Below are positions 1 through 8,645 of a stretch of 39,729 bases of DNA, one piece after another (the stretch's first letter is position 1; the number at the start of each line of letters is the position of its first letter). The DNA lies in assembly GCA_009695095.1 (NCBI GenBank), contig SIBQ01000022.1, positions 1-39,729 of the forward strand. The letters run 5' to 3'. The stretch comes from Lacunisphaera sp. GTDB lineage: Bacteria > Verrucomicrobiota > Verrucomicrobiia > Opitutales > Opitutaceae. The notes under the pieces are model-generated. The model made no database searches. It was not told the origin of the DNA and saw only the letters and a list, made by a program, of their open reading frames with translations. Made by a program: the position numbers and the translations under genes.

Positions 1-213
1 CTCTGGACGCTCACCGAGGCGCGGGTGGTCATCGAGGACTTCCGCATCGACTACAATACTCGGCGGCCCCACAGTCGCCTTGGCTACCGCAGCCCGGTGA
101 ACTACGCCGCTCAACTTCCTGCTGTCCCGACTCCGGTCGGCCTCCGGCCGACCTCCGTCGGGACAACGCAAACCCAACCCAACACATCAACCCATAACAG
201 GCGCCCAGACTAA
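1..213 (+). CDS. IS3-family transposase OrfB, C-terminal fragment
   Basis: This is the last 70 residues of an IS3-family DDE transposase (integrase core), cut by the window start. The visible stretch includes FRIDYNTRRPHSRLGYRSP, the hallmark C-terminal YN..RPHS.LGY.sP block that follows the catalytic glutamate in IS3/IS150 transposases. The tail after NYAAQL is low-complexity (proline, threonine, asparagine) and is not conserved in the family. The catalytic residues lie upstream of the window, so intactness cannot be judged. It sits about 120 bp from the 3' end of sucD, in a convergent arrangement. Confidence 0.85.
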   Translation, partial: LWTLTEARVVIEDFRIDYNTRRPHSRLGYRSPVNYAAQLPAVPTPVGLRPTSVGTTQTQPNTSTHNRRPD

Positions 214-247
214 CCCTCCGGGTGGCTCGAAAAATTGAGGCCGGTCA
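1..247 (+). mobile_element. 3' end of an IS3-family insertion sequence
   Basis: The window opens inside the last part of an IS3-type transposase gene. Downstream of its stop codon, at 213, the sequence runs on to GGCCGGTCA at about 239-247. IS3/IS150-type right ends commonly finish in GGTCA just after the transposase, so the end is placed at about 247. The left end and any target duplication lie outside the window, so the boundary is inferred from family habit. Confidence 0.55.
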
Positions 248-331
248 CAACCCGCTGGACGATCTGCTCGCCGGATGAGTTGGGGAGGTAGCTTCGGGTC
301 AGGCGGCGAAAACGAGCGGGGTGCTGGGCAG

Positions 332-1255
332 TCACGTCATCCTAGCGCCTTTGTTTTTTGCCGCGCGGATAAGGGCGGCTGCCATGTCGGACGGGGTGAC
401 GGCGCACTCGATGCCGCATTCCTTGAAGACGGCGATCTTGGCGGCGGCGGTGTCCTCGGCTCCGCCGATGACGGCGCCGGCGTGGCCCATGCGACGGCCG
501 GCGGGCGCCGTGGCCCCGGCGATGAAGCCCGCGACGGGCTTCTGGCAGTTGGCCTTCACCCAGCGGGCGGCCTCGACCTCGGCGTTGCCGCCGATCTCGC
601 CGATCATGATGATGCCCCAGGTTTCCGGGTCATCGTTGAACATCTTGATGACGTCGAGGTGCGACGTGCCGTTAACGGGATCGCCGCCGATGCCGACGGA
701 GGTGGTCTGGCCGATGTTTTTCGAGGTGAGCTGGAAGACGGCCTCGTAGGTGAGGGTGCCGGAACGGGAGACGACGCCGACGTGGCCTTGCTTGTGAATG
801 TAGCCGGGGGCGATGCCGATGCGGCAGCCGCCGGAGGAGTCCTTGCCCGTGCCGGGCGTGACGATGCCGGGGCAATTCGGACCGATGAGTCGGGTCTTGC
901 GGCCCATCATGGCGCGCTTGACCTCGATCATGTCGCGGATCGGAATGCCCTCGGTGATGGCGACGCAGAGGTCGAGGTTCGCGTCCACGCCCTCGAGGAT
1001 AGCGTCGGCGGCGAACGGCGGCGGGACGAACACGGCGGCGGTGGTGGCGCCGGTGGCGGCGACGGCGTCGGCCACGGTGTTAAAGATGGGAACCCGGTGC
1101 GCGCCGTGCTCGAAGAACTGGCCGCCCTTGCCGGGCGTCACGCCGGCGACGATTTTCGTGCCGTAGTCGAGGGAGAGCTTGGTGTGGCGGCCGCCGAACT
1201 CGCCGGTGATGCCCTGGACAAGGACCTTGGTTTCAGGAGTGACGATGATGGACAT
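332..1255 (-). CDS. sucD: Succinyl-CoA ligase (ADP/GDP-forming), alpha subunit
   Basis: The 307-aa alpha subunit of succinyl-CoA synthetase interconverts succinyl-CoA and succinate with substrate-level phosphorylation in the TCA cycle. The N-terminal CoA-binding Rossmann domain shows VQGITGEFGGRHT; the ligase domain shows GPNCPGIVTPG and VSRSGTLTYEAV. The phosphorylated histidine lies in GRRMGHAGAVIGG at residue 258. A few extra residues (GTGKDSSGG) precede CRIGIAPGYIHKQG, a small insertion relative to typical homologues. The length is normal. It lies downstream of sucC on the same strand, but a broken VOC gene separates the two, whereas sucC and sucD are usually adjacent. Confidence 0.96.
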   Translation of the reverse strand: MSIIVTPETKVLVQGITGEFGGRHTKLSLDYGTKIVAGVTPGKGGQFFEHGAHRVPIFNTVADAVAATGATTAAVFVPPPFAADAILEGVDANLDLCVAITEGIPIRDMIEVKRAMMGRKTRLIGPNCPGIVTPGTGKDSSGGCRIGIAPGYIHKQGHVGVVSRSGTLTYEAVFQLTSKNIGQTTSVGIGGDPVNGTSHLDVIKMFNDDPETWGIIMIGEIGGNAEVEAARWVKANCQKPVAGFIAGATAPAGRRMGHAGAVIGGAEDTAAAKIAVFKECGIECAVTPSDMAAALIRAAKNKGARMT

Positions 1256-1286
1256 GGAAGAAGCTGGGAGCAGGGAGTGAAGGGGA

Positions 1287-1675
1287 TCAGATTTTATCGA
1301 CGCCGTCGGGCTTCGCCTTGCGCTGGTGGAGACCGATCTGGTTGCCGTCAGGATCCTTGACTGCGAACATGAGGCACGGGGGGAATTCCATCACGTCGAA
1401 CGCGAGGGTGACGCCGCCAGCCTTCGCGGCCTTGAGCGCGGCGTCGAGATCGGCAACTTCGAGCGTGAGACTGGCCTGCGGCTTGCCGTCGGGCATCGCG
1501 TTGGAAATGGCGAGCGCCTGGCCGGCGACATCGAATTCGATCCCAACTGGCGGGGCCCAAACTCGACCTGGATGCCGGACTTCAAGCCAAGGAAACCCTC
1601 GTAGAATTTGCGCGCGCGCGCAATGTCGGTGACGGGGTGGAAGACGAAGGCGAGTTCCTTGACTTTGATGCTCAT
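1287..1675 (-). pseudogene. VOC/glyoxalase-family protein, frameshifted
   Basis: This is a single-domain vicinal-oxygen-chelate (glyoxalase/bleomycin-resistance) protein of about 130 residues. The N-terminal half (MSIKVKELAFVFHPVTDIAR, then ARKFYEGFLGLKSG) is typical of the fold. The C-terminal half (LTLEVADLDAALKAA, FAVKDPDGNQIGLHQ) is also typical but lies in another frame. The switch falls at about 1545-1556, where IQVEFGP should continue into GIEFDVAGQALAISNAMP. The span is 389 nt, one short of a multiple of three, so a single missing base would explain it. It sits between sucC and sucD, 31-46 bp from each. Real decay and assembly error are both possible, since both halves otherwise look well kept. 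The substrate is unknown. Confidence 0.75.
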
Positions 1676-1721
1676 GGGGGGAGGGAATAAGTTTTAAGCG
1701 GTAAGGTTTAAGCCAGGCAGT

Positions 1722-2906
1722 TCACGCCACCAGCTTGACGATCTTCTGCGCGGCGTCAGCCATCGTGGTGGCGGACTCGATCTTGAGGCCGGACGCGGCA
1801 AGCGTCTGCTTGCCGGCAACGACATTGTTGCCCTCGAGGCGGACCACGAGCGGGATCTTGAGGCCGAGGTCCCGCGCCGCGGCGACGACGCCGGTGGCGA
1901 TGGTGTTGCAGTCCATGATGCCGCCGAAAATATTCACCAGGATGCCCTTCACCTTGGGGTCCGTCAGGATGATCCGGAAGGCGGCCTGCACCTGCTCCTT
2001 CGTAGCGCCGCCGCCGACATCGAGGAAATTGGCCGGGCTACCGCCGTAGTGCTTGATGATGTCCATCGTGCTCATCGCGAGGCCGGCGCCGTTGACCAGG
2101 CAGGCGATGTTCCCGTCGAGCGCGATGTAGGAGAGGTTGTATTTTGAGGCCTCGATTTCCTTGGAGTCCTCCTCGTTGAGGTCACGGAGGGCGGTGATCT
2201 CGGGGTGGCGGAAGAGGGAGTTGTCGTCGAAGGAAACCTTGGCGTCGAGGGCGAGGACCTTGTTATCCGGCGTGACGATGAGCGGGTTGACCTCGACCAT
2301 CGCGGCGTCGGTCTCCCAATACATCCGGTAGAGCGCGGTGATGAGCTTGACGGCGTTCTTGAACGCCTCGCCGGTCAGGCCGAGCTTGAAGGCCAGCTCG
2401 CGCGCCTGGTAGCCCATCAACCCGACGGCCGGGTCGACGACGATCTTGAAGATCTTGCCGGGCGTCTCGTGCGCGACCTTCTCGATCTCGACGCCGCCCT
2501 CGGTGGAGGCGACGATGACCGGGCGCGAGGTGATGCGGTCGAGGAGGATGGCGAGGTAGTATTCCTTTGCGATGTCACACGCGGCGGTGAAGTAGATCGT
2601 CTGGACCTTGCGGCCGGCGGGGCCGGTCTGGGCGGTGACGAGCGTGTTGTTGAACATCTTGTTAGCGAAATCGAGCGCCTCGGCCTTGGTCTTCGCGAAC
2701 TTCACGCCGCCCTTGAAACCGTCGTTAAACGTGCCCTTGCCGCGGCCACCGGCGTGGATCTGGGATTTTACGATAAGGGCGCCGTCGTGCGAGAGGGTGG
2801 AAAGCGCGGACTCAAATTCGGCCGGCGAGCGGGCAGCTACGCCGCGCGGTACCGCGACGCCGAATTTTTCGAACAGGGCCTTGGCCTGATACTCGTGGAT
2901 GTTCAT
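1722..2906 (-). CDS. sucC: Succinyl-CoA ligase, beta subunit
   Basis: The 394-aa ATP-grasp beta subunit of succinyl-CoA synthetase binds nucleotide and pairs with SucD. The start is the ATG opening [17 protein letters not shown], the canonical SucC N-terminus; the upstream in-frame ATG would add 14 non-conserved residues. Visible motifs are [19 protein letters not shown]-like [20 protein letters not shown] and the C-terminal [14 protein letters not shown] / [12 protein letters not shown] blocks. No clear Shine-Dalgarno sequence precedes the start. It is the first gene of the sucC-VOC-sucD run; upstream lie an A-rich tract and a paired repeat. Confidence 0.96.
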   Translation of the reverse strand: MNIHEYQAKALFEKFGVAVPRGVAARSPAEFESALSTLSHDGALIVKSQIHAGGRGKGTFNDGFKGGVKFAKTKAEALDFANKMFNNTLVTAQTGPAGRKVQTIYFTAACDIAKEYYLAILLDRITSRPVIVASTEGGVEIEKVAHETPGKIFKIVVDPAVGLMGYQARELAFKLGLTGEAFKNAVKLITALYRMYWETDAAMVEVNPLIVTPDNKVLALDAKVSFDDNSLFRHPEITALRDLNEEDSKEIEASKYNLSYIALDGNIACLVNGAGLAMSTMDIIKHYGGSPANFLDVGGGATKEQVQAAFRIILTDPKVKGILVNIFGGIMDCNTIATGVVAAARDLGLKIPLVVRLEGNNVVAGKQTLAASGLKIESATTMADAAQKIVKLVA

Positions 2907-3011
2907 GCGGGGAGGAAGAGGCGTAGTTTTAGCCACAAAGCGGCACATAAAGACACCAAAAAGAAGGCCGTTCCCGCCAATTGCGTGGGGCGGTTTGGTT
3001 CAGCCGTCATT

Positions 3012-3072
3012 GTAGGTCGGGGTTTATCCCCGACACACGCCGGCCGATTGTCGGGCATCAAGCCCGACCTAC
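3012..3072. repeat. Paired REP-like palindrome (REPIN-type)
   Basis: Two 24-nt arms, at 3012-3035 and 3049-3072, are reverse complements of each other apart from about four mismatches. The left arm starts GTAGGTCGGGG and the right arm ends CCCGACCTAC. Each arm is itself palindromic (GTCGGGG-tttat-CCCCGAC; GTCGGGC-atcaa-GCCCGAC). This doublet of small hairpins is the layout of a REP doublet or REPIN. It lies between sucC and the CII-like gene, where it could also act as a boundary hairpin. No transposase of the associated RAYT type is seen in the window. Confidence 0.65.
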
Positions 3073-3141
3073 CTCAATCCGATGCCCGCGCGTCCTCTCG
3101 GGGGTTGCCTTATGGCCGCCCGCGCCCAGCATCGGCGCTCT

Positions 3142-3621
3142 ATGCAATCCCATGAGTTGCTCAAGGAGGTGCTGAAGAAGACCCGCGCGAAACAGATTGC
3201 AGCTGAAATGGGCCTGTCCCTTTCGCTCATCTACAAATGGGCCGAGCCACCCGATGACGGCGCGGGCAGCGGGGCCCACAATCCCCTCGACCGCATTGAG
3301 CAACTGCTCCGCATCACCGGCGACACCCGCATCGCGCAATGGGTGTGCGAACTCGCCGGGGGCTTTTTCATCACCAACCCCAAGGTGAAGCCGGATGCGC
3401 AGCAGCTCATCCCCTCGACCAACAGCATCGTGCAGGAATTCGCCGACATGCTCGGCGTGATCGCCGTCGCGGCGTCGGACAGCGCCATTTCCCAGGATGA
3501 GGCGAAGGCCATCCGCCGCCGCTGGGAGGACTTGAAGTCGGTGACCGAGGGCTTCGTGCGCAATTCCGAGTTGGGGAATTTCTCCGCCATCCGGGACGCG
3601 GCGACGAAGCCCGGCGCCTGA
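3142..3621 (+). CDS. CII-like putative DNA-binding regulator
   Basis: This 159-aa protein is probably soluble. The N-terminal third (MQSHELLKEVLKKTRAKQIA, then AEMGLSLSLIYKWAEPP) is a helix-turn-helix with a recognition helix ending in IYKW. It resembles the phage regulatory CII-like (CP76-type) family, followed by GSGAHNPLDRIEQLLRITGD. The C-terminal half is predicted helical. Two earlier in-frame ATGs (3082, 3112) would add arginine-rich residues without homology character; the start at 3142 is chosen because conserved-looking sequence begins there, although no strong ribosome site is seen. It converges with the DUF885 gene 19 bp away. The family match is from memory of motifs, and the target is unknown. 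Confidence 0.7.
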   Translation: MQSHELLKEVLKKTRAKQIAAEMGLSLSLIYKWAEPPDDGAGSGAHNPLDRIEQLLRITGDTRIAQWVCELAGGFFITNPKVKPDAQQLIPSTNSIVQEFADMLGVIAVAASDSAISQDEAKAIRRRWEDLKSVTEGFVRNSELGNFSAIRDAATKPGA

Positions 3622-3640
3622 CCGGGCGCCAGGGGCGATC

Positions 3641-5443
3641 TTATTTCGCGTTCTGGGCGGGGATGAATTGTTCGCGCACGACCTTCGCCAGCAGCTCGGG
3701 CGGGAGCAGGCCCTGGCTGATGATGAAATCGTTGAAGGCTTGGCGATTGAACCTGGGTCCGAGGGTGACTTCCGTGGCGGCGCGCAGCTCCATCAGCCGG
3801 ATATAGCCGTAGAAATAGGCGGTGGCCTGACCGGGGGACCGGAAGGTATAGCGGTCGATTTCCTGCCGGGTCATGGCCTCGGAGAGACCGACCTCCTGCG
3901 TGAGGATGTCGTGGGCGCGCTCCCGGGTGATGAGGCCCAGATTGAGCATCGGGTCGAGGAAGGCGCGGGCGGCGCGCAGGAGGCGGGCCTGCAAAGCGAA
4001 GAGCTGGCCGTCGAGCGGCTCGTAGGGTTTCAACTCGGCCTCGGCATAGAGCGCCCAGCCCTCGACATTGACGCTGTTGAACGCGAAGAGGCTGCGCGCG
4101 AGCGACACGCCGCGCTCAACCATGGCGGAGTACTGCAGCTCGTGTCCGGGCCGGCCCTCGTGGGCGGTGAGCGTCCAGGTGGCGCTCTTGTGCGTGAAAT
4201 CGTCATAACCCTGCGTGGGTGCGCCGCCCGCGGCGGGCGGGTTGCCGGTGGTGAGGATGAACTGGCCGCGTTCGCCCTTGTTGTTGATGAGGGGCGGCGG
4301 CTGCATGTGCGGCGCGGGCTGCCGGGCGTTCTCGGCCTCGGAAGCGAGGCGCATGATCATGGCACGCTCGGGCAGGGTGACGATGTGTTCGCGGCGGATG
4401 ATGTCCTCGATCTGCCTGATGACCCCGGCGTAGTAGGATTCGACCTGGTTCTTGGGGAGCTGCGCCTTCTTCAATTCGCGGATGACGGCGCGGTAGTCGG
4501 GGTCGGCAAGGCCGTGCTCCCTAGCGACGAGCGGGGCGATGGCCTGCATCTCGTTGCGGATCTCGGCGTAGGCGACTTGGGCCTTCGCCATGAGCTCCTG
4601 GGGCGGAATATCGAGGCCAACCTGCTTCAGGTTGTCGGCGTAAAGCTCGGCCGGCAGGCGGTAGTCGGTGCGGGTGCGCGGCAGGACCGTGGTCTTGATC
4701 CATTCGTTGTAGCCGGCGAGTTGCTGGTCAAAGGCCTCCAGCGCTGCAGGGGCACCCTCGAGCTGGTCTAGGCCGTATTTCTTATACAAGCTGCGGATGC
4801 TGGTGGTGTAGCGGGCGGTGTTGGCGAGGCTTTGCGTGATACGGTCCTTGAAGGGTCCGAGCTTGGCCGGATCCGCGGCGGCTTCGGCAAAGCGCGCCTT
4901 GGCGAGCTCGGTGACCGGCGTGGTGCCGGGCTCGAGGCCGGTGTAGCGCTTGAGACGGGCGAGGGCGGCCGGACGTCGGGCGACGTCCACCTGGTCCTGC
5001 AACAGGTCGAACTCGCCGGAAAAGATGAGCTGGCCGGCATCGGTGAAGGGCACCAGGAGGCGCTCGGTGAGCAGGCTCGTCTCAATATTCTCGGTGGCGG
5101 CCCGGATGAGGATCTCGATGTCCTGCCGAACCAGCGGGTCGGGCTCTGCCAGGCGGCGGCGGGCGAGCTCGTCACGCGCCACGAGGGTGGCGGCGCGGCT
5201 GCGCGCGTTTACGCCGGGGGAGAGATCAACGACTTTGTCATCGTAGCCGGGAATGCCAGTCGACGAGGCAAACTCGGGCGAGTATTTCGCGAGGACGTCG
5301 AGCAACAGCTGGGCGTGCTCGTTGCTCCGGGCGATCCAAGCCGGGGTGTCAGCGGCGGTCGCGCTGAGCGCCGCGCCGAGGAGGAACGCGCCGCCCAGCA
5401 TAGGCCGGGCGAGGCGGAGGAGGTGGGGGAGAAAATCTCTCAT
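3641..5443 (-). CDS. Secreted DUF885-family putative metallopeptidase
   Basis: This is a 600-aa exported protein. Residues 1-31 form a signal peptide (basic start, hydrophobic MLGGAFLLGAALSATA, cleavage near ATA-ADT). The body belongs to the DUF885 family, recognised by TAHEGRPGHELQYS followed some 45 residues later by EGWALYAEAEL. The HE..PGH and EGWALY blocks are thought to form the zinc-binding, thermolysin-like catalytic centre of these M3/M32-related enzymes. The length is typical. It is the last gene of the long minus-strand run, 27 bp after rph, and ends convergently with the CII-like gene. The likely role is periplasmic peptide hydrolysis; the substrate is not deducible. Confidence 0.88.
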   Translation of the reverse strand: MRDFLPHLLRLARPMLGGAFLLGAALSATAADTPAWIARSNEHAQLLLDVLAKYSPEFASSTGIPGYDDKVVDLSPGVNARSRAATLVARDELARRRLAEPDPLVRQDIEILIRAATENIETSLLTERLLVPFTDAGQLIFSGEFDLLQDQVDVARRPAALARLKRYTGLEPGTTPVTELAKARFAEAAADPAKLGPFKDRITQSLANTARYTTSIRSLYKKYGLDQLEGAPAALEAFDQQLAGYNEWIKTTVLPRTRTDYRLPAELYADNLKQVGLDIPPQELMAKAQVAYAEIRNEMQAIAPLVAREHGLADPDYRAVIRELKKAQLPKNQVESYYAGVIRQIEDIIRREHIVTLPERAMIMRLASEAENARQPAPHMQPPPLINNKGERGQFILTTGNPPAAGGAPTQGYDDFTHKSATWTLTAHEGRPGHELQYSAMVERGVSLARSLFAFNSVNVEGWALYAEAELKPYEPLDGQLFALQARLLRAARAFLDPMLNLGLITRERAHDILTQEVGLSEAMTRQEIDRYTFRSPGQATAYFYGYIRLMELRAATEVTLGPRFNRQAFNDFIISQGLLPPELLAKVVREQFIPAQNAK

Positions 5444-5470
5444 GGGGAAAATGAAAAAACTGGGATTGGC

Positions 5471-6211
5471 TCAAGGGAGCCGCTGCGCGAGGAAAGCCGT
5501 CTGCCGGGCGGTCAATGCCTGCACGCCTTTCTGGGCGAGGGCGATGAGGCCCTGCAGTTGCGCGTGGGAAAACGTGGACTCCTCGCCGCTGCTCTGCACC
5601 TCGACAAACTGGCCGCGGCCGGTTATCACGATGTTGGCGTCGACCTCGGCGTCCTTGTCCTCGAGGTAGTTCAGGTCGAGCAGCTCCTGCCCGCCATAGA
5701 GGCCGACGCTGACGGCTGCGACGGAGTCGGTCAGCGGATTCTCGGTGATTTTTTTGGCATCAAGCAGCTGCTGGATGGCAAGGCGGGCGGCGAGGTAGGC
5801 GCCGGTGATGGAGGCGGTGCGGGTGCCCCCGTCGGCTTGCAGCACATCGCAGTCGATCCATAGCGTATGCTCGCCGAGTTTCTGCAAGTCGAGCACGGCG
5901 CGGAGCGAGCGGCCGATGAGGCGCTGGATCTCGACAGAGCGGCCATCAAGCTTGCCCTTGGTGATGTCGCGCTGCTTCCGGTCGAGCGTGCTGTAGGGCA
6001 GCATGGAGTATTCGGCGGTCAGCCAGCCGCCGGTGACGCCCTGCTGGCGCATCCATGAGGGCACCTTGGCCTCGATGGTGGCGGCGCAGATGACGCGGGT
6101 GGCGCCGAAGCCGATGAGCACGGAGCCCGAGGCGTAAGGCGCGATGTTCGCTTCGATGGTGAGAGGGCGCAACTCGTCGGCCCTGCGCCCATCGGGTCGT
6201 GGGGAAGGCAT
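5471..6211 (-). CDS. rph: Ribonuclease PH
   Basis: The 246-aa phosphorolytic 3'-5' exoribonuclease trims tRNA 3' ends, forming a hexameric ring in the cytoplasm. It opens with RPDGRRADELRPLTIE and contains the family block TAEYSMLPYSTLDRKQRD. It also has RSVEIQRLIGRSLRAVLDL, with the conserved arginines, and WIDCDVLQADGGTRTASITG, the PS00-type RNase PH signature. The length is standard. It begins 5 bp after hprK ends on the same strand, so the two are probably cotranscribed. Confidence 0.96.
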   Translation of the reverse strand: MPSPRPDGRRADELRPLTIEANIAPYASGSVLIGFGATRVICAATIEAKVPSWMRQQGVTGGWLTAEYSMLPYSTLDRKQRDITKGKLDGRSVEIQRLIGRSLRAVLDLQKLGEHTLWIDCDVLQADGGTRTASITGAYLAARLAIQQLLDAKKITENPLTDSVAAVSVGLYGGQELLDLNYLEDKDAEVDANIVITGRGQFVEVQSSGEESTFSHAQLQGLIALAQKGVQALTARQTAFLAQRLP

Positions 6212-6216
6212 GAAAA

Positions 6217-7254
6217 TCAGGCGGGATCCACGCCGGCCTTGTCGTCCTTGCCCATGGCCTCGAAGGGCGGCTTGGAAGAGACCTTGTGGCTGGTCGCCCG
6301 GGGCGCGTTGGCCTCGGCCATCTGGGCGATGAGGCGGTCGTTGAAGGTCTTGGCGGGATCATGCCCCATGTTCTTGAGTGCCTGCACCAGCGCGGCGACT
6401 TCGACCAGGCGGGCGATGTCGCGGCCGGGACGGACATAAAACTCGATGTGCGGCACCTTGATGCCGAGGATCTCGTAATAGTTTTCCTCCAGCCCCGTGC
6501 GTTCCTCGATGACGTCGGGCGACCATTCGTGAAGGGAGACCACGAGGTCGATGCGCTTCTCGAGCCGGATGCTTTTCACCCCGAACATGTCGGCGATGTT
6601 GATGATGCCGATGCCGCGGCACTCCATGTAGCCGCGGTTGAGCTGACGGGAGCTGGCGGAGAGTTCGCGCTCGCCGAGCAGCTTGATGACGGTGAGATCG
6701 TCAGCGACCAGCGAGTGGCCGCGCTCGATGAGGGCGAGGGCGCACTCAGACTTGCCGATGCCGCTGTCGCCGCGGATCAGCACGCCGATGCCCTTGATGT
6801 CAAGGGTGGTGGCGTGCTCGGTGCCGGAGGGGGCAAACTCGTGGTCCACGCACAGCGTCGCGAGGTTTACAAAGTTCATCGTGATCATCGGCGTGCGGAA
6901 GATGGGCAGCTTCATCTCCTCGGAGACGGCGAGCATCGGGTGGGTGGCGACGTAGTTGCGTGTCAGCACGATGGCGGGGATGCCGCGCTTGACCATTTCC
7001 GAGAAAATCTCGATCTGGGCGTACTGGGCCAGGGTCTTGAGGTAGGTCATCTCGGCGGCGCCGAAGACCTGGATGCGCTTGTTCGCGAAATATTTGAAGA
7101 AGCCGGTGAGCGCAAGCGACGGACGGTTGATGGAGCCCTCCTTGATCAGGCGGTGCAGGCCGGCTTGGCCGGTCACGAGCTCGAGCTGCAGTTTACCGCG
7201 GTAAGTCTCGAAAAAGTGCGCGACGGTGATGCCGTGGATGGCTTTGGTGGGCAT
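6217..7254 (-). CDS. hprK: HPr(Ser) kinase/phosphorylase
   Basis: The 345-aa bifunctional enzyme phosphorylates and dephosphorylates a serine of HPr-type phosphocarriers. The N-terminal domain runs to about residue 135. The Walker A loop RGDSGIGKSE lies at 161-170 and the HprK signature MECRGIGIINIADMFG at 210-225; His147 lies just before the P-loop region as in the family. Walker-type DDLT and the C-terminal helix VEVAALVQALKNMG are present. In proteobacteria hprK often lies in a cluster with kdsC-lptCAB, rpoN, hpf and ptsN; here it directly follows lptB and the rpoN, hpf and ptsN genes are absent. Its phosphocarrier partner is not in the window. Confidence 0.95.
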   Translation of the reverse strand: MPTKAIHGITVAHFFETYRGKLQLELVTGQAGLHRLIKEGSINRPSLALTGFFKYFANKRIQVFGAAEMTYLKTLAQYAQIEIFSEMVKRGIPAIVLTRNYVATHPMLAVSEEMKLPIFRTPMITMNFVNLATLCVDHEFAPSGTEHATTLDIKGIGVLIRGDSGIGKSECALALIERGHSLVADDLTVIKLLGERELSASSRQLNRGYMECRGIGIINIADMFGVKSIRLEKRIDLVVSLHEWSPDVIEERTGLEENYYEILGIKVPHIEFYVRPGRDIARLVEVAALVQALKNMGHDPAKTFNDRLIAQMAEANAPRATSHKVSSKPPFEAMGKDDKAGVDPA

Positions 7255-7263
7255 GGGGCTCGA

Positions 7264-7334
7264 AGTAGCGAGTAGTGGGTAGCGGGTAGTGAGTAGAGGA
7301 AGAAATCACCGGCAACAAGCTCCTACTCGCTACT
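7264..7334. repeat. Inverted repeat with GTAG-rich tandem units
   Basis: AGTAGCGAGTAG at 7264-7275 is perfectly repeated in inverse at 7323-7334 (CTACTCGCTACT). Between them are further degenerate GTAGYGRGTAG-like units on the left side. It fills the 99-bp gap between hprK and lptB and could form a hairpin in the transcript. No T-run follows on either strand, so it is not called a terminator. Confidence 0.55.
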
Positions 7335-7353
7335 CGACGCTCGCTCCCCGCTG

Positions 7354-8085
7354 CTATAAATTGAAATCCTTCCCGAGGTAGATCTCGCGGGCCTGGGCGT
7401 CGTGAATAAGGAAATTTCCGGAGCCCTCGGTCATGACCTTGCCCTTGTGGATGATGTAGCCGCGGTCCACGATGCGCAATGTCTCGCGGACGTTGTGATC
7501 GGTGATGAGGACGCCTATGCCGCGCTCCTTCAACTGGATGATGATTTTCTGCACCTCGGCGACTGAGATGGGGTCGACGCCGGCAAAGGGTTCGTCCATC
7601 AGCAGGAACTTGGGCCGGGTGACGAGCGCGCGGGCGATTTCCAGCCGGCGGCGCTCGCCGCCGGACAGGGTGTAGGCCATCTGCTTTGCGAGGTGGCCGA
7701 GGCTGAGTTCGTCGAGGTGATGCTTGACCAGCGCCGGGTGCTCGGCGGCCCGGACCGGCAGGGTCTGGACAATGGCCAGGAGGTTTTCCTCCACGGTCAG
7801 CTTGCGGAAAACCGACGGTTCCTGCGGCAGGTAGCCGACGCCCAGCCGGGCGCGGCGGTGCATGCGCAAGTGGGTGGCGTCCTGGCCATTGATGAACACG
7901 CTGCCAGAAGTGGCGGGCACGAGGCCGACAACCATATAAAAGGTCGTGGTCTTGCCCGCGCCGTTGGGGCCGAGCAGGCCGACGACCTCACCCGCCAGCA
8001 CGTTGACGTTGACGCCGTTCACGACCGGGCGCTGGCCGTAGACCTTGAGCAATCCCTCCGTGCGAATCTGGGCTGGGGGCTCCAT
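7354..8085 (-). CDS. lptB: LPS export ABC transporter ATP-binding protein
   Basis: The 243-aa ATPase powers lipopolysaccharide extraction from the inner membrane with LptF/LptG. The start is the ATG at 8085 (MEPPAQIRTEGLLKVYG); longer in-frame sequence upstream overlaps lptA and is not conserved. Motifs in order: Walker A GPNGAGKT at 39-46, Q-loop GYLPQEPSVF, signature LSGGERRRLE, Walker B FLLMDEPFAGVD and switch His in TDHNVRETL. The C-terminus YLGKDFNL is typical of LptB. Only 2 nt separate it from the lptA stop. An LptF/G-family permease is encoded at 30941-32080. Confidence 0.95.
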   Translation of the reverse strand: MEPPAQIRTEGLLKVYGQRPVVNGVNVNVLAGEVVGLLGPNGAGKTTTFYMVVGLVPATSGSVFINGQDATHLRMHRRARLGVGYLPQEPSVFRKLTVEENLLAIVQTLPVRAAEHPALVKHHLDELSLGHLAKQMAYTLSGGERRRLEIARALVTRPKFLLMDEPFAGVDPISVAEVQKIIIQLKERGIGVLITDHNVRETLRIVDRGYIIHKGKVMTEGSGNFLIHDAQAREIYLGKDFNL

Positions 8086-8087
8086 GC

Positions 8088-8645
8088 TTAGGGCTGCTTC
8101 CGCGTCTCCGCCGGCGGTGCAGATTCCGGTTTCAGCCGCTTGTCGAAGCCGAGATCCTTGATGGGCGGGGCAGTGAGGACGGGTGTCTCGATCTGCACCC
8201 GGCGTTGGCCGCGAAACATGGTGATTTTTTCGCCGGCAAAGCGGGTGTTCTGGTCGTGATCGACAACGACGGGATGGTCCGAGAGTACAACTTTCTCCTC
8301 CTCGGGCAGCACTTCGGCCCGGCCGCAAGCCGCCTCGCGGTCGCCCTGGACGATGATTACGTTGCCGGTGGCCAGCATTGAGCGGAATTTATCGAGCTTG
8401 CCCAGGGTGGCGGCCGGATCGCCGGTGCGCAGCACCACCACCTGCAGAAAGTCGCAGCTGAGCTTCATGTTGGTGCCGGTCACCACCACCTGGTCGCGAA
8501 ACGTGATGGTGGTTTCCTGGTCGGTGCTGATCATTTCCCCAAGGCCGGCACTGGTGATTTCGGTGTTTTGCAGCGCGGTGCTCTGGGCTAGGGCGAGCCC
8601 GGGCAGCCAGGCGCCGGTGAGGAGGAGGTGGCGGAAAAATCTCAT
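8088..8645 (-). CDS. lptA: LptA/OstA-like periplasmic LPS transport protein
   Basis: The 185-aa protein has an N-terminal signal peptide (MRFFRHLLLTGAWLPGLALA). An OstA/LptA beta-jellyroll region follows, with the usual repeating pattern TTITFRDQVVVTGTNMKLSCDFLQV, MLATGNVIIVQGDREAACGRAEVLPEEEKVVLSDHPVV and RFAGEKITMFRGQRRVQIE. It is expected to bridge the periplasm between LptC and LptD. The position between lptC and lptB, overlapping the former by 4 nt (ATGA) and 2 nt from the latter, strongly supports the call although sequence conservation in this family is low. The C-terminal 25 residues are polar and probably disordered. Confidence 0.87.
   Translation of the reverse strand: MRFFRHLLLTGAWLPGLALAQSTALQNTEITSAGLGEMISTDQETTITFRDQVVVTGTNMKLSCDFLQVVVLRTGDPAATLGKLDKFRSMLATGNVIIVQGDREAACGRAEVLPEEEKVVLSDHPVVVDHDQNTRFAGEKITMFRGQRRVQIETPVLTAPPIKDLGFDKRLKPESAPPAETRKQP

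Noticed and set aside
275-1360. Long plus-strand open frame opposite sucD
   Set aside because: It is antisense to a clear gene; GC-rich codons leave the opposite strand open, and the translation is compositionally biased without motifs. The same applies to the long frames opposite the DUF885, hprK, E1 and rlmN genes.
7264-7334. Terminator between lptB and hprK
   Set aside because: The inverted arms lie about 50 nt apart and no T-run follows on the minus strand, so it is listed only as a repeat.
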